35,565 nt of DNA from Gallionella sp. (lineage in GTDB: Bacteria > Pseudomonadota > Gammaproteobacteria > Burkholderiales > Gallionellaceae), in assembly GCA_024653675.1 (NCBI GenBank), contig JANLIB010000021.1, positions 1 to 35,565 of the forward strand. Direction: 5' to 3'. Numbering within the stretch: position 1 is the stretch's first letter; each line of letters begins with the position of its first letter. Of the stretch, positions 25,306 to 33,779 are shown piece by piece. The position numbers and the translations under genes are program-made. The notes beneath the pieces are model-generated. The model saw only the letters and a list, made by a program, of their open reading frames with translations. It ran no database searches and was not told the DNA's origin.

Positions 25306-27480
25306 TTACTGAATCTTGCGGATGGTAGTGTTTAAGGTGTCCGCCACATACAGGTTCGCGCCGTCGGTGGTGATGCCGTAAGATCTACTGAACCTGGCCG
25401 CTGCACCCGTGCCGTCGACCCACGCAGACCCCCACCCCGCCGTTCCCCACCCCGTGCCTGCGAGGGTCGTGACCACGCCCGTGGCAATCACTATCTTGCG
25501 GATGGTATAGTTATCTCCGTCCGTTACATACAAGTTTGTGCCGTCGGTGACGATGCCTGTGGGTGCGTAGAACAGCGCTGCTGTACCCGTGTCGTCGGTC
25601 GAGCCCCACGCCCCTCCTGCGAGAGTCGTGACCGCACCCGTGGCAATCACAATCTTGCGGATGGCGTTATTGCCGGTGTCCGCCACATACAGGTTAGTGC
25701 CGTCGGTGGTGATGCCGGCAGGGCCGCTGAATTTAGCCGCTGTACCCGTGGCGTCGGTTGATCCCCAACCGAAGAATGGACTTGCTGTGCCTGCAAGAGT
25801 CGTGACCGCGCCCGTGGCAATAACAATCTGGCGAATGGTGTGGTTGCCGGTGTCCGCCACATACAGGTTCGTGCCGTCAGTGGTAATGCTGGAAGGGAGG
25901 TAGAACCTGGCTGCTGCGCCCGTCCCATCGGTGATGCCGTTTGACCCCGCCGTGCCGGCGAGGGTCGAGACCGCGCCCGTGGCAATCACGATCTTGCGGA
26001 TGGTGCTGTTGCCGGTGTCCGCCACATACAGGTTTGTGCCGTCGGTGGTAATGCCGCGAGGGAGGGCGAATTTGGCCGCTGTACCTGTGCCGTCGGTTGA
26101 GCCGGTTGTCCCCAACGTCGTGCCTGCAATGGTCGAGACCGCGCCCGTGGCAATCACGATCTGGCGGATGTTGCCGGCGCTGTCCACCACATACAGGTTC
26201 GTGCCGTCAGTGGTGACGCCGAAAGGAAAGTAGAAGCTGGCCGCTATACCCGTGCCGTCGGTTATTGGGACTGGGATCGCACTAACGTAGCCAGCAATAG
26301 TTGTGACAGCGGTCGTGAGGTTGAGCGGCGTTCCCTGAATTGCGCCGCCCATCTGTCCGGAAGTACCCGTGCCACCACCGCCAGTGGAACTAACGGGCGT
26401 GTTGAACTGGCCGAGAAAGGTATCGGACGCGCTATTGATGTTGACTTCAAGTATCTCGCCTGCTGGTGCGTTGTTCGTTAAGGCCAGCGTGTACTTGGTG
26501 CCTGTGGTGCCGCTTGCCTGGCCGCTCGCATCTATCCACTGGTACTCGCTCTGGAAAATTGGATTGGGATTAGGCATCACTGTGAAAGTAGTGCTGACAA
26601 CCGTGTTTTGAGCAGTCAGCATAAGAGTGCCGTTTGAACTAAATGTAAACAATACTTGCTGACCGTGGGTGTAGGGGCCGCAGGGGTTGTTAGTGCAAAA
26701 ATAGGTCATGGTTACGACCTTTCCCGTCACGCCGCTGGGCAGTGTTCCGGCGTTGCCCGAGCCACCGCTACCGCTCGTTGTACCCGCGTAAGCCGTAGTC
26801 AGCGCGGCACCAAGTCCTGCTGGCGCTGTAATGGTTGTCTGGGATGCGCTGGTCAGCAAAGTTGAGTAGCTGACACCAGCATTTGTCATAGCCGTTGCCA
26901 GTGCAGCCAGCATGTCGTCGCTGATATTGCCCGGTGTAGGCGTGAATGCCGTAGTGATCGGGTTGATGGTATTCAGCGGGGTGAGTGCCAGTGCGGTGCG
27001 CAGTTGGGTGAGCGCCGCGTCAACTCCGGTTTGGTTGATGGCAGTGAGCGTTGCGGAATTCAACCCGGTAAACCATGTATTGAGTGCAGCCGCGCCCGCC
27101 AGATTGGCCACCATCAAGTCGGTCAGCGGTGTGACGTTCACGGTGCCCCAAGCTGTAGTAATGGAGTGGTAGGGCGTGGAATTTGCGCCACCGTTAATCG
27201 TACCGCCGCTGACCTGCACCGCGCAGGGTAGGGTTTGTCCTGACACGGTGACTTGCCAGCCGCCCGTGCTGTTCGTGGTGGTGTTAAGCGCACTGCCTGC
27301 CGCGCAACTGACGTTGATCGTGCCGCCCACTATTGGATAGCCCACCGCTGCCGTGCCGCTCAGGGTACTGGTACCCGAGGTTCCCCCACCGCCGCTTCCG
27401 CCTCCGCCGCAACCAGCCACCAGCACCGACAAACACACGCCGCCTATTGTTGCGAGCTTCCGATAATTGAACATGTCCAT
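25306..27480 (-). CDS. Lipoprotein with six-blade NHL beta-propeller
   Basis: 724 aa from the ATG at 27480, with AGGGA four bases upstream. It has a signal peptide with lipobox LVAGC and a Gly/Ser tether. Residues about 38-230 are the domain shared with the 502-aa lipoprotein. A beta-rich insert (about 250-385) contains a Cys pair (FCTNNPCGPY). From about residue 395 there are six NHL blades of the form ITTDGTNLYVADTGN..TIRKI VIATGAVTTLAG separated by DGTGTAAKF linkers. The last blade stops at TIRKIQ and lacks its final strand. The AVTTIAG strand before blade 1 can supply it, the usual velcro closure, so the propeller looks complete. NHL propellers bind proteins or other polymers; the partner is unknown. 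It sits 84 bp downstream of a two-component operon and may be its target. Confidence 0.9.
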   Translation of the reverse strand: MDMFNYRKLATIGGVCLSVLVAGCGGGGSGGGGTSGTSTLSGTAAVGYPIVGGTINVSCAAGSALNTTTNSTGGWQVTVSGQTLPCAVQVSGGTINGGANSTPYHSITTAWGTVNVTPLTDLMVANLAGAAALNTWFTGLNSATLTAINQTGVDAALTQLRTALALTPLNTINPITTAFTPTPGNISDDMLAALATAMTNAGVSYSTLLTSASQTTITAPAGLGAALTTAYAGTTSGSGGSGNAGTLPSGVTGKVVTMTYFCTNNPCGPYTHGQQVLFTFSSNGTLMLTAQNTVVSTTFTVMPNPNPIFQSEYQWIDASGQASGTTGTKYTLALTNNAPAGEILEVNINSASDTFLGQFNTPVSSTGGGGTGTSGQMGGAIQGTPLNLTTAVTTIAGYVSAIPVPITDGTGIAASFYFPFGVTTDGTNLYVVDSAGNIRQIVIATGAVSTIAGTTLGTTGSTDGTGTAAKFALPRGITTDGTNLYVADTGNSTIRKIVIATGAVSTLAGTAGSNGITDGTGAAARFYLPSSITTDGTNLYVADTGNHTIRQIVIATGAVTTLAGTASPFFGWGSTDATGTAAKFSGPAGITTDGTNLYVADTGNNAIRKIVIATGAVTTLAGGAWGSTDDTGTAALFYAPTGIVTDGTNLYVTDGDNYTIRKIVIATGVVTTLAGTGWGTAGWGSAWVDGTGAAARFSRSYGITTDGANLYVADTLNTTIRKIQ
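25310..26250. repeat. Six near-identical tandem DNA repeats encoding NHL blades
   Basis: Units of about 158-182 bp recur, each with GTGCCGTCGGTGGTGATGCC-like and GCCCGTGGCAATCAC-like blocks (near 25357, 25539, 25697, 25870, 26036 and 26199). Conservation at the DNA level, including synonymous sites, suggests recent expansion or gene conversion rather than ancient repeats. Confidence 0.85.
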
Positions 27481-27538
27481 GATTTCCCTTTCGCGCTGAA
27501 TTGAATTAACCGTTGCGAAGTGTGGCCCGCGGGCCATG

Positions 27539-27562
27539 GCATGACAATCCCGCGTATGGGGG
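27539..27562. promoter_or_regulatory. Copy 1 of a 24-bp motif near the two-component operon (candidate operator)
   Basis: GCATGACAATCCCG followed by CGTATGGGGG. It matches 30486-30509 at 21 of 24 positions in the same orientation. It lies 2 bp past the response-regulator stop codon and 58 bp upstream of the NHL lipoprotein start, a fair position for an activator or repressor site. The CCC...GGG half gives weak dyad symmetry. Confidence 0.5.
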
Positions 27563-27564
27563 GG

Positions 27565-28191
27565 TCAGTCAACCAGGCCCATGCGGGCGGCATGCAGGGC
27601 GGCCTGGGCGCGGGAAGAAATGTTCAGCTTGCGGTAAATGCTTTTCACATAATCGGATGCAGTGTTCCGGGTGATACCCATCGCGGTGGCGAGATCGGAT
27701 ACTTTCAGCCCCTTGGCGAGGAGGCCGAGCGCTTCCCTCTCCCGGTTGTTGAGCGTTTCGCCGCTCGGCTGGGGGCTCTGGAAAAAGCCGAGGAGCCGAC
27801 GGGCGATGGCTGGCGACAAGGGCGGGCGCCCATCCAAGATTCCGCATAGTTGTTTGCTGAGCAGTTCCAGTGGTTGCTCCTTGAGCAGATAACCTTGCGC
27901 GCCAGCCTGCAAGGCTGGGAACAAATGCCGGTCGTCGTCATAAATCGTGGTGACAACAATGACCGGGGGCGCCTTGAGGTTGCTCAGGGCCGCGATGATT
28001 TCTACCCCGTCGCCGTCCGGCAATCCCAGGTCCACCAATGCCAGGTCGAAGGGCTTGGAGCGCAAAACGGTGCGCGCGCTCTCGACGCAATCGGCAACCG
28101 TCACACTCACTCCCTGAAAAGCAGTTTCGACGAGGCGGCAAAGCCAAACCTGGGTATCCGGCAGGTCCTCGACGATCAGCGCATGTTTCAT
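27565..28191 (-). CDS. NarL/LuxR-family response regulator
   Basis: 208 aa, typical for the family. The receiver domain (1-120) has the acidic pocket Glu8-Asp9, phosphoacceptor Asp54 in LALVDLGLPDGDG, the conserved Thr at 81/82 and Lys104 in YLLKEQ: all present, so it should be phosphorylated. The C-terminal GerE/LuxR HTH (about 145-205) reads LNNREREALGLLAKGLKVSD onward, with NTASDYVKSIYRKLNISSR as the recognition region. It starts 3 bp after the sensor-kinase gene, a tight operon. It probably regulates the lipoprotein gene just downstream and/or its own operon through the repeated motif at 27539 and 30486 (inference). Confidence 0.95.
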   Translation of the reverse strand: MKHALIVEDLPDTQVWLCRLVETAFQGVSVTVADCVESARTVLRSKPFDLALVDLGLPDGDGVEIIAALSNLKAPPVIVVTTIYDDDRHLFPALQAGAQGYLLKEQPLELLSKQLCGILDGRPPLSPAIARRLLGFFQSPQPSGETLNNREREALGLLAKGLKVSDLATAMGITRNTASDYVKSIYRKLNISSRAQAALHAARMGLVD

Positions 28192-28194
28192 TTT

Positions 28195-30369
28195 CTATCC
28201 TTTCAGTTTGGAGAGCGGCAAGCGAATTTCCACTCTGCTGCCGCGAGGAACCGCAGGCTTAAAAGCGACCGTTCCACCCGCTTCGCTCATGCGCGACACC
28301 ATGTTGCGCACACCTCGCCCTGCCGATGGCGCAATGGTTGAAGAAGTGTTGCCGTCGTCCTGAACCAGCAGCAACAGCTCGCCGCCTTCCTCGGCTACGC
28401 TGACCGCTATCCGTCCGGGTTGCGCATGCTTGAGCGCGTTGGTGGTCGCCTCGCGCAGCACCCGCTCCAGGGACAGCCTTTGTTGCGGACTAATAATGCG
28501 CGTGCTGTCCGGCAGATTATCCTGCCAGACCAGTGTCACTCCCGCTGCATCGCAGCGATTTTCAATTTCCGCGCGCCAGTCGCCCAACGCGTCGGCCAGC
28601 GGGGCGGGCTGCCTGTCCAGGCTGGCCGCCAAACTGCGCAGATCCTGCATCACACCGCGCAGCAGTTCGGTGGACCGGGCGGATTCGGAACGGTGTATCA
28701 AGGTCAGCAGTTTCGCCCCGATGTCGTCGTGCAAATCCTTGGCGATCCGTTCCCGTTCCTCCTGCGCCCCGCGTATATAGGCCTCCTGTCGGTAAAGCAC
28801 CTGGCTCAGCAGTTCCCACAACGCCTGGGCAAGCTGGGCATCCGCGTGCAGAAAAAGGCGCTTCCCGCCGTCCGCGTATCCAAGTATCAGGGCGGCGCTT
28901 TCGCCGAGGCCAGGAACGATCAGGCACAGGCCGTTTTCCGCCACTTTTGCCTCGTGGACGGCGAGGCTTCCTTGATCCAGCGACTGGGGGGAATAGGCTC
29001 GATCCATCAATTGATGCCAGCGATCACGCAGTTCCGCTGCGGGTAGCGGCGTGGCGGCAATTTCCAGCAGATCGGGGATCAGTGTGGACAATCTCCCGTT
29101 GCCGGAATATCCCGCGCGCCCGAGCAGCCATTGCCGCAGGGGGAAGTAGATCCAGCCCGCGATGGCCAGCGCGAGGGCGAAAGAAATATTGGCGTTCATG
29201 CTCAAAGCATTGATCAGGCCGAGGTCGAAAATCACTACCAGCATCCCGCCGAGCATCCACAGCCAGACCTCCGGCCACCAGGGTTCGAGATTGAACAGGC
29301 GGTGACGTTTCATGCCCAGCGCCATGCCCAGGTACATCACCAGCACAAAGCCAAAGGAGTACCCCTGGGGAATGACCGGCATATAGCCGAGCACCTGCAT
29401 GCCGAACACGCCGAACACGAACACCGAGCTTCCCGCCAGCAGGGTCAGCAGAAACCATTTCAGCGCGGCGCGACTGATCGGATCGAGGCGGGAATTGCGC
29501 CATTGCATGGCGCCCAACACAAAGCTGGCCGACAGCCCGGCAAGGACGGGGTAGCGGAAACCGAAATTCATGTCGCCCGGCCATTGCAGGGTATCGCCGA
29601 TCCACACGGCCAAATACAGGCCGAAGATCAGCCGGACGATGCCGGAGCCGCCCCCTGATCCTCCAAGGCGGGAAGGATAGTTCCATAGCAGGGAAATAAA
29701 AGCGGCGGAAAACAGGAGGGCGCCGGAATGGTTTAGAACGGCAAGGCCACGGAACAGCGTGCCATCCAGCGCCAGTTCGCGCCCGCTGTAAATAGCGGCG
29801 GAAAACGTTACCAGCACGAAGGGGATGCTGGTCAAGGCATAAAACCGCGCCGCCACATCTCGCTGGCGATAAGCCAACACGCTTGCCCCGACCAGCCATG
29901 TGATGACGCCGCAGGCGATCTGGAACCAGAACATCAGCGGCAAATCTTGCACCGGGCGTTTTTCCGGTGTAATCCAGACGGTCTCCCCTGCGCCTGTCAC
30001 GACCCCTGCGCGCCCGGAGGCAAGAATATTACTCAGCGCCTGCTGCCGGCGCAAAAAGTCGTTGTAATCTGCATACTCGGTGTGGAAGTCCGGTTCCTCC
30101 AGCAGGTCTTCTGGTGTGACGGGCACTTCATCGCCGGTTACGGTTCGCAGTGCGCGCACCGTGTCACCGGCTTTCAGGCCGGCTTGTTCAGCCGGGCCAG
30201 TGACCGACTGGATTAGCACGACACCCGAATCTGCCGGGGCAAGTCGAATCCCCATCCAGGGCATGCTCCACATGACCCACACGCATAGCGCGACCAGCCC
30301 TGACAGAATCAGTACGGAAAGCAGCAGTGCTTGTTTTGGGGGAGGCAATGAAAGTCGGGCTGATGGCAT
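28195..30369 (-). CDS. Multi-pass sensor histidine kinase with N-terminal PDZ-like domain (HisKA_3 type)
   Basis: 724 aa. TM helix at about 13-35; then a periplasmic region of about 110 residues containing a PDZ-like fold (VVLIQSVTGPAEQAGLKAGD near 49-70); then about seven further TM helices (about 145-400); a GAF-like or linker segment; and the kinase core. The H-box is EERERIAKDLHDDIGAKLLT with His near residue 548, the DHp type of NarX-like kinases. The ATPase has an N-box REATTNALKHA near 643, a DDGN G1 box and GRGVRNM G2 box, so it appears active. The pairing of HisKA_3 with a NarL-type regulator 3 bp downstream is the expected match. The PDZ part suggests sensing of a protein C-terminus or misfolded envelope protein (inference). 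The start has no clear RBS. Confidence 0.92.
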   Translation of the reverse strand: MPSARLSLPPPKQALLLSVLILSGLVALCVWVMWSMPWMGIRLAPADSGVVLIQSVTGPAEQAGLKAGDTVRALRTVTGDEVPVTPEDLLEEPDFHTEYADYNDFLRRQQALSNILASGRAGVVTGAGETVWITPEKRPVQDLPLMFWFQIACGVITWLVGASVLAYRQRDVAARFYALTSIPFVLVTFSAAIYSGRELALDGTLFRGLAVLNHSGALLFSAAFISLLWNYPSRLGGSGGGSGIVRLIFGLYLAVWIGDTLQWPGDMNFGFRYPVLAGLSASFVLGAMQWRNSRLDPISRAALKWFLLTLLAGSSVFVFGVFGMQVLGYMPVIPQGYSFGFVLVMYLGMALGMKRHRLFNLEPWWPEVWLWMLGGMLVVIFDLGLINALSMNANISFALALAIAGWIYFPLRQWLLGRAGYSGNGRLSTLIPDLLEIAATPLPAAELRDRWHQLMDRAYSPQSLDQGSLAVHEAKVAENGLCLIVPGLGESAALILGYADGGKRLFLHADAQLAQALWELLSQVLYRQEAYIRGAQEERERIAKDLHDDIGAKLLTLIHRSESARSTELLRGVMQDLRSLAASLDRQPAPLADALGDWRAEIENRCDAAGVTLVWQDNLPDSTRIISPQQRLSLERVLREATTNALKHAQPGRIAVSVAEEGGELLLLVQDDGNTSSTIAPSAGRGVRNMVSRMSEAGGTVAFKPAVPRGSRVEIRLPLSKLKG

Positions 30370-30485
30370 GGTTGTGCTTGTCGTGTGTATTCTTCCGCTA
30401 TGCCCGAGGACGACACCAAAGGGCTGCGGGCTATCTGGATCGCGTGCCGATTAGTAATATGCGCCAGTGTTGCAGGAATCATAAT

Positions 30486-30515
30486 GCATGACAATCCCGT
30501 GAACGGGGGACATGC
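30486..30515. promoter_or_regulatory. Copy 2 of the 24-bp motif, upstream of the sensor-kinase operon
   Basis: GCATGACAATCCCG, then TGAACGGGGG, ending in CATGC. This copy is a better dyad than copy 1: outer arms GCATG / CATGC and inner arms CCCGT / ACGGG. It lies about 117 bp upstream of the kinase start and 62 bp upstream of the divergent RbgA start, inside the 208-bp divergent region 30370-30577, which otherwise shows no clear promoter boxes. Confidence 0.5.
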
Positions 30516-30577
30516 ATTTCGCACATCCGCAAGCGAGGCAGAGTAAAATTCGTTTTTAATCAGCCAGTCCATCATCC

Positions 30578-31486
30578 ATGTCCATACAGTGGTTTCCCGG
30601 TCACATGACTTCGGCGCGCAGAAAAGCCGCCGAGACCATGGAGCTCATCGATGTAGTCATCGAGATTCTGGATGCGCGCCTGCCCGAAGCAAGCTGCAAT
30701 CCGATCATCACGGAGCTGCGCCTGCATCGCCAGCGCCCATGCCTGAAGATACTCAACAAGGCCGATCTGGCCGATCCCGCCGTCACCCGGGCATGGCTCG
30801 ATTTTTATAACAGGCAAGCAGGCGTCAAAGCGGTGGCGCTGAGCTGCAAAAGCGCCAGCGACGCAGCCAAAATCCCCAGGCTTTGCCAGCCACTGGCCCC
30901 GCATCGCAACAGCACCCACAAGCCGTTGCGGATGATGATCATGGGCATTCCGAACGCCGGCAAATCCACGCTGATGAACATGCTGCTCAAGCGCCGGGTC
31001 GCGAATGTCGGCGACGAACCCGCCGTGACAAAATCACAGCAATGCCACCCGATTAACGAGCGCATGACGCTCACCGATTCGCCCGGCCTGATGTGGCCGA
31101 AGATCGAACATCCCGTCGATGGCCTGATGCTTGCCGCGATACACGCCATCGGACGCAATGCGGTCATCGAAGAAGATGTCGCCGCATTTCTGGCCAACAC
31201 CTTGCTGGCGCGCTATCCCGCGCTTCTCGCTGCTCGCTACGATCTCGATGTGGAGGGGCTGGACGGTGTGGGCGTGCTTGAGGCCATTGCCAAAAAGCGC
31301 GGCTGCCTGCTCAAGGGCAGGGGGGGAGAGCCTGACCTGGAAAAAGCGGCGATGGTATTCCTGACCGAATTCCGCAGCGGCAAACTGGGACGCATCAGTC
31401 TGGAGACACCCGAAACGCGTGCTGCCATGCTGAAAGCTCATCGTGGCGGCGTCACTTCGTCCGGGAATCAACCAACCGGGCGATAG
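30578..31486 (+). CDS. ylqF: Ribosome biogenesis GTPase YlqF/RbgA
   Basis: 302 aa. This circularly permuted GTPase helps late 50S subunit assembly. Motif order G4-G5-G1-G2-G3 is as expected: IQWFPGHMTSARRKA at the N-terminus, NKAD at 60-63 (G4), a SCKSASD segment (G5), GIPNAGKST at 123-131 (Walker A), PAVTKSQQ (G2) and DSPGLMWPK near 167 (G3). A C-terminal helical RNA-binding domain follows (KRGCLLKGRGGEPDLEKAA, FRSGKLGRISLETP). The start ATG has only a weak RBS but the MSIQWFPGHM opening is exactly the family's. It is divergent from the sensor kinase, with no operon partner. Confidence 0.95.
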   Translation: MSIQWFPGHMTSARRKAAETMELIDVVIEILDARLPEASCNPIITELRLHRQRPCLKILNKADLADPAVTRAWLDFYNRQAGVKAVALSCKSASDAAKIPRLCQPLAPHRNSTHKPLRMMIMGIPNAGKSTLMNMLLKRRVANVGDEPAVTKSQQCHPINERMTLTDSPGLMWPKIEHPVDGLMLAAIHAIGRNAVIEEDVAAFLANTLLARYPALLAARYDLDVEGLDGVGVLEAIAKKRGCLLKGRGGEPDLEKAAMVFLTEFRSGKLGRISLETPETRAAMLKAHRGGVTSSGNQPTGR

Positions 31487-31537
31487 ATTCAGCTGCGGGC
31501 AGTGCTGGCACAAACACGGATTTCGTTTTGTGGCTCC

Positions 31538-31854
31538 TTAAACCCGGATAATCATTAGAAAAAACTTCGTCATTCCGGCTGAAACCCCCATCCTAACCTT
31601 CCCCCAGAGGGGGAAGGGACGATTGCTTCCTCTCCCGCAAGCGGGAGAGGATTGAGGTGAGGGCAGCCGGAATCCAGATGATTAAAAATTCCCCCACGAA
31701 AGTGGGACAACATCGTGTTTTTGTCTGCTTTGCAGAGTATTTTTTATGACTGGATTCCGGCCTTCGCCGGATAACCAGCGACGTGACCGCTTGCGGGCTT
31801 AGTCGAATGGCTAGTTGTTTCATCAATGACGGGCTAATGGATTATTTGGGTTAA
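31538..31854. repeat. MITE-like element C with composite core, between ylqF and the TIGR03545 gene
   Basis: The 376-bp gap 31487-31862 holds this element and no gene. The ends are inverted repeats with AACCCGGATAATC near 31541 and GATTATTTGGGTT near 31840. Nested inside (31568-31831) are CGTCATTCCGGCTG, CCCCCATCCTAACCTTCCCC, the perfect palindrome CCTCTCCCGC / GCGGGAGAGG (31629-31650), GGATTGAGGTGAGGGC, GCCGGAATCCAG, then a unique stretch, CTGGATTCCGGCC, GGATAACCAGCGAC, and TAGTCGAATGGCTAGTTGTT. Most modules recur in element D at 12706-12970, mainly inverted and in another order. Confidence 0.85.
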
Positions 31855-31862
31855 ACAGTAAG

Positions 31863-33779
31863 CTAAAAATTCTTGCGCAAATTGTCCAGCGCCTTGGCGG
31901 CGCTTTCCTTGAGTTCTTGCTGCTGCGCATCCGCCAATGCATCCTTGCGTGCTTCAAGCCTGTTTTTTGCCGCATCCAGTCCGGTGCGCAACTTGTCGAT
32001 CTGCGCCTGCCTCCCGGCCAGCCCGGATTTCAATTCCGACTCTATTTCGCGCTGCCGCTCATAAAGACGTTTGCGCTGATCGCCGATCTTTCCGTTCACC
32101 AGCTTTTCGACGCGCGCTCTTGAATCATCCACCTTGCCTTGCAGGTAACGGCGCATGCCGCGCTCCAGGGCATCGGCAAGATTGGTGGAGAGTTGCCAAT
32201 CCAGTCTGGACCATGTCCCGGTCACGCGCGCATCGAGGTTTATCGATTTCAGGCCCGCCACCGAAGCGCTCATCATCTCCCGCACCACATCCGACTTTGC
32301 ATTGGTTTCAAGCGCCACCTTGGTGAACTGGTTGGCCATGCGCACATCGACAGAATCCTCGTGCAGCTCGGCGGAAAATTTCACCGAGCCTTCGGCCTTG
32401 GACATTTCAAGCCCAACAGCCGGGCTGCTGACCAGCGAGCGTCCGGAGATCGCATATCGCCCCACTTCCATCGCCATACGTTCTGCAGGCACCGATGTCG
32501 TGTGATCGATCACCAGCGTCGCCTTGACTCCTGTGATGCCTTGCTGCGGAAAGTTTCCCTTGATCGTGGCCACCAGCGAACGCCCGGCCAGATCCGGATC
32601 GGTGGTCAGGTTATTGATCTCTCCGGAAAGATCGCTTTCCCCGCCTGGCAGGCGGGAGCTGATCAGCGCTTTGCGCAGCCAGAAGCGCGGATAACCGGTG
32701 GTTTGACTGAACACATAATCGTGCCCCTTCTTCCTTTCATGCACCATAACCGCTTTCTTCTTTTCGCCCTTCGGCGGCATAAAGCTTCGCGCCCGATCCA
32801 TATATCCGCGGGCCTGCCGCAACTTGCCCAGCATATCCATGCCAAACAATGCGCGTGCCAATGTTCTGGCATCGAGCGACGGCAGGCGCAGACGTTCCTG
32901 CAGGCTGCTTACATCCTCTTTCACGATCCGGTCCAGATCGGAAAATGAATTTCTGAATTCACCCATATCGCCTTTGAGTGCGGCGCCGGTTTCACCAACC
33001 GGCCTGGATTTCGCATCGAAATCCTTGCGTATCGATTCCAGTTCCTTCATCGACTCCTGTATCTGCGTGACATCCTCCAGATTATCCAGCTTCACATTGG
33101 CCAAACGGCTTTGCATCGCGGAGAAATCCTCGCCTTTTGGCATGGCCGCCATGCGCGACTTCCACTGCTTGCTTTTTTCGTCCAGCGATTTATGCATTCC
33201 GGTAAGGTATGCGCCGCTCTTGAGGTCCGCGCCCATAGCGGCCAGCTGCTCGCCGGGATCGGCGCCCGCAGCGAGCGCCGCAAGATCGCCCAGCACATTT
33301 CCGGAAAACTCCTCTCCCATCTGCTCCATCAGCTTGTTGCCGGAACTCACGCCATCCTCGCTTATCCTGGCCGGCAACACACGCCCGGCGCTTTTGCGCG
33401 GCGTATCTATCCGCACATCGTTGATTGACGCCTCCTCGATCAGCACCTTGCCGCGCAACAGGGCATCCCACAGCATGCTGAATTTGATCGAGCCTATCTG
33501 CAGGCGGTTCCTGGAAGGCATTCCTGGATTGGTAATCGCGATATCATCCGCCGCTATTGACGCATCCCTTAAGCTGGTCTCCAGCCTGCCGATATTCACC
33601 TCGGCTCCATTGGCCTGAGTCGCGCCATATTCAAGCACGTGCCGCAAATGAGTATCGAAAAAAAAAGTGAAGTAAAGCGAAGCCAGTCCCATCACGATCG
33701 CCAGCGGAATAATAGCCTCGAATCGGATGTGCCCTTTCTTGCTTGCTGCCGGCTGTGCTGACGCAGGGGCGTTATCCAT
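31863..33779 (-). CDS. TIGR03545-family protein (AsmA-like N-terminus, coiled-coil)
   Basis: 638 aa from the ATG at 33779, which overlaps the stop of the preceding gene by 8 nt (ATGGATAA); a start at 33800 lacks an RBS. N-terminal TM helix (about residues 20-42), then an AsmA/DUF748-like stretch (VNIGRLETSLRDASIAADDI, DALLRGKVLIEEASINDVRI). A long helical middle (about 150-320) follows, then a beta-rich part, and finally a Lys/Arg/Gln-rich coiled coil (about 540-638) with ERQREIESELKSGLAGRQ. Most of it is probably periplasmic. Family members are found next to TIGR03546 proteins, as here. By the AsmA likeness it could act in envelope lipid or outer-membrane homeostasis (inference); no function is established to my knowledge. 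Confidence 0.85.
   Translation of the reverse strand: MDNAPASAQPAASKKGHIRFEAIIPLAIVMGLASLYFTFFFDTHLRHVLEYGATQANGAEVNIGRLETSLRDASIAADDIAITNPGMPSRNRLQIGSIKFSMLWDALLRGKVLIEEASINDVRIDTPRKSAGRVLPARISEDGVSSGNKLMEQMGEEFSGNVLGDLAALAAGADPGEQLAAMGADLKSGAYLTGMHKSLDEKSKQWKSRMAAMPKGEDFSAMQSRLANVKLDNLEDVTQIQESMKELESIRKDFDAKSRPVGETGAALKGDMGEFRNSFSDLDRIVKEDVSSLQERLRLPSLDARTLARALFGMDMLGKLRQARGYMDRARSFMPPKGEKKKAVMVHERKKGHDYVFSQTTGYPRFWLRKALISSRLPGGESDLSGEINNLTTDPDLAGRSLVATIKGNFPQQGITGVKATLVIDHTTSVPAERMAMEVGRYAISGRSLVSSPAVGLEMSKAEGSVKFSAELHEDSVDVRMANQFTKVALETNAKSDVVREMMSASVAGLKSINLDARVTGTWSRLDWQLSTNLADALERGMRRYLQGKVDDSRARVEKLVNGKIGDQRKRLYERQREIESELKSGLAGRQAQIDKLRTGLDAAKNRLEARKDALADAQQQELKESAAKALDNLRKNF

Noticed and set aside
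25310-26250. Tandem repeats as a possible CRISPR or satellite array
   Set aside because: The units are in frame and encode NHL propeller blades.
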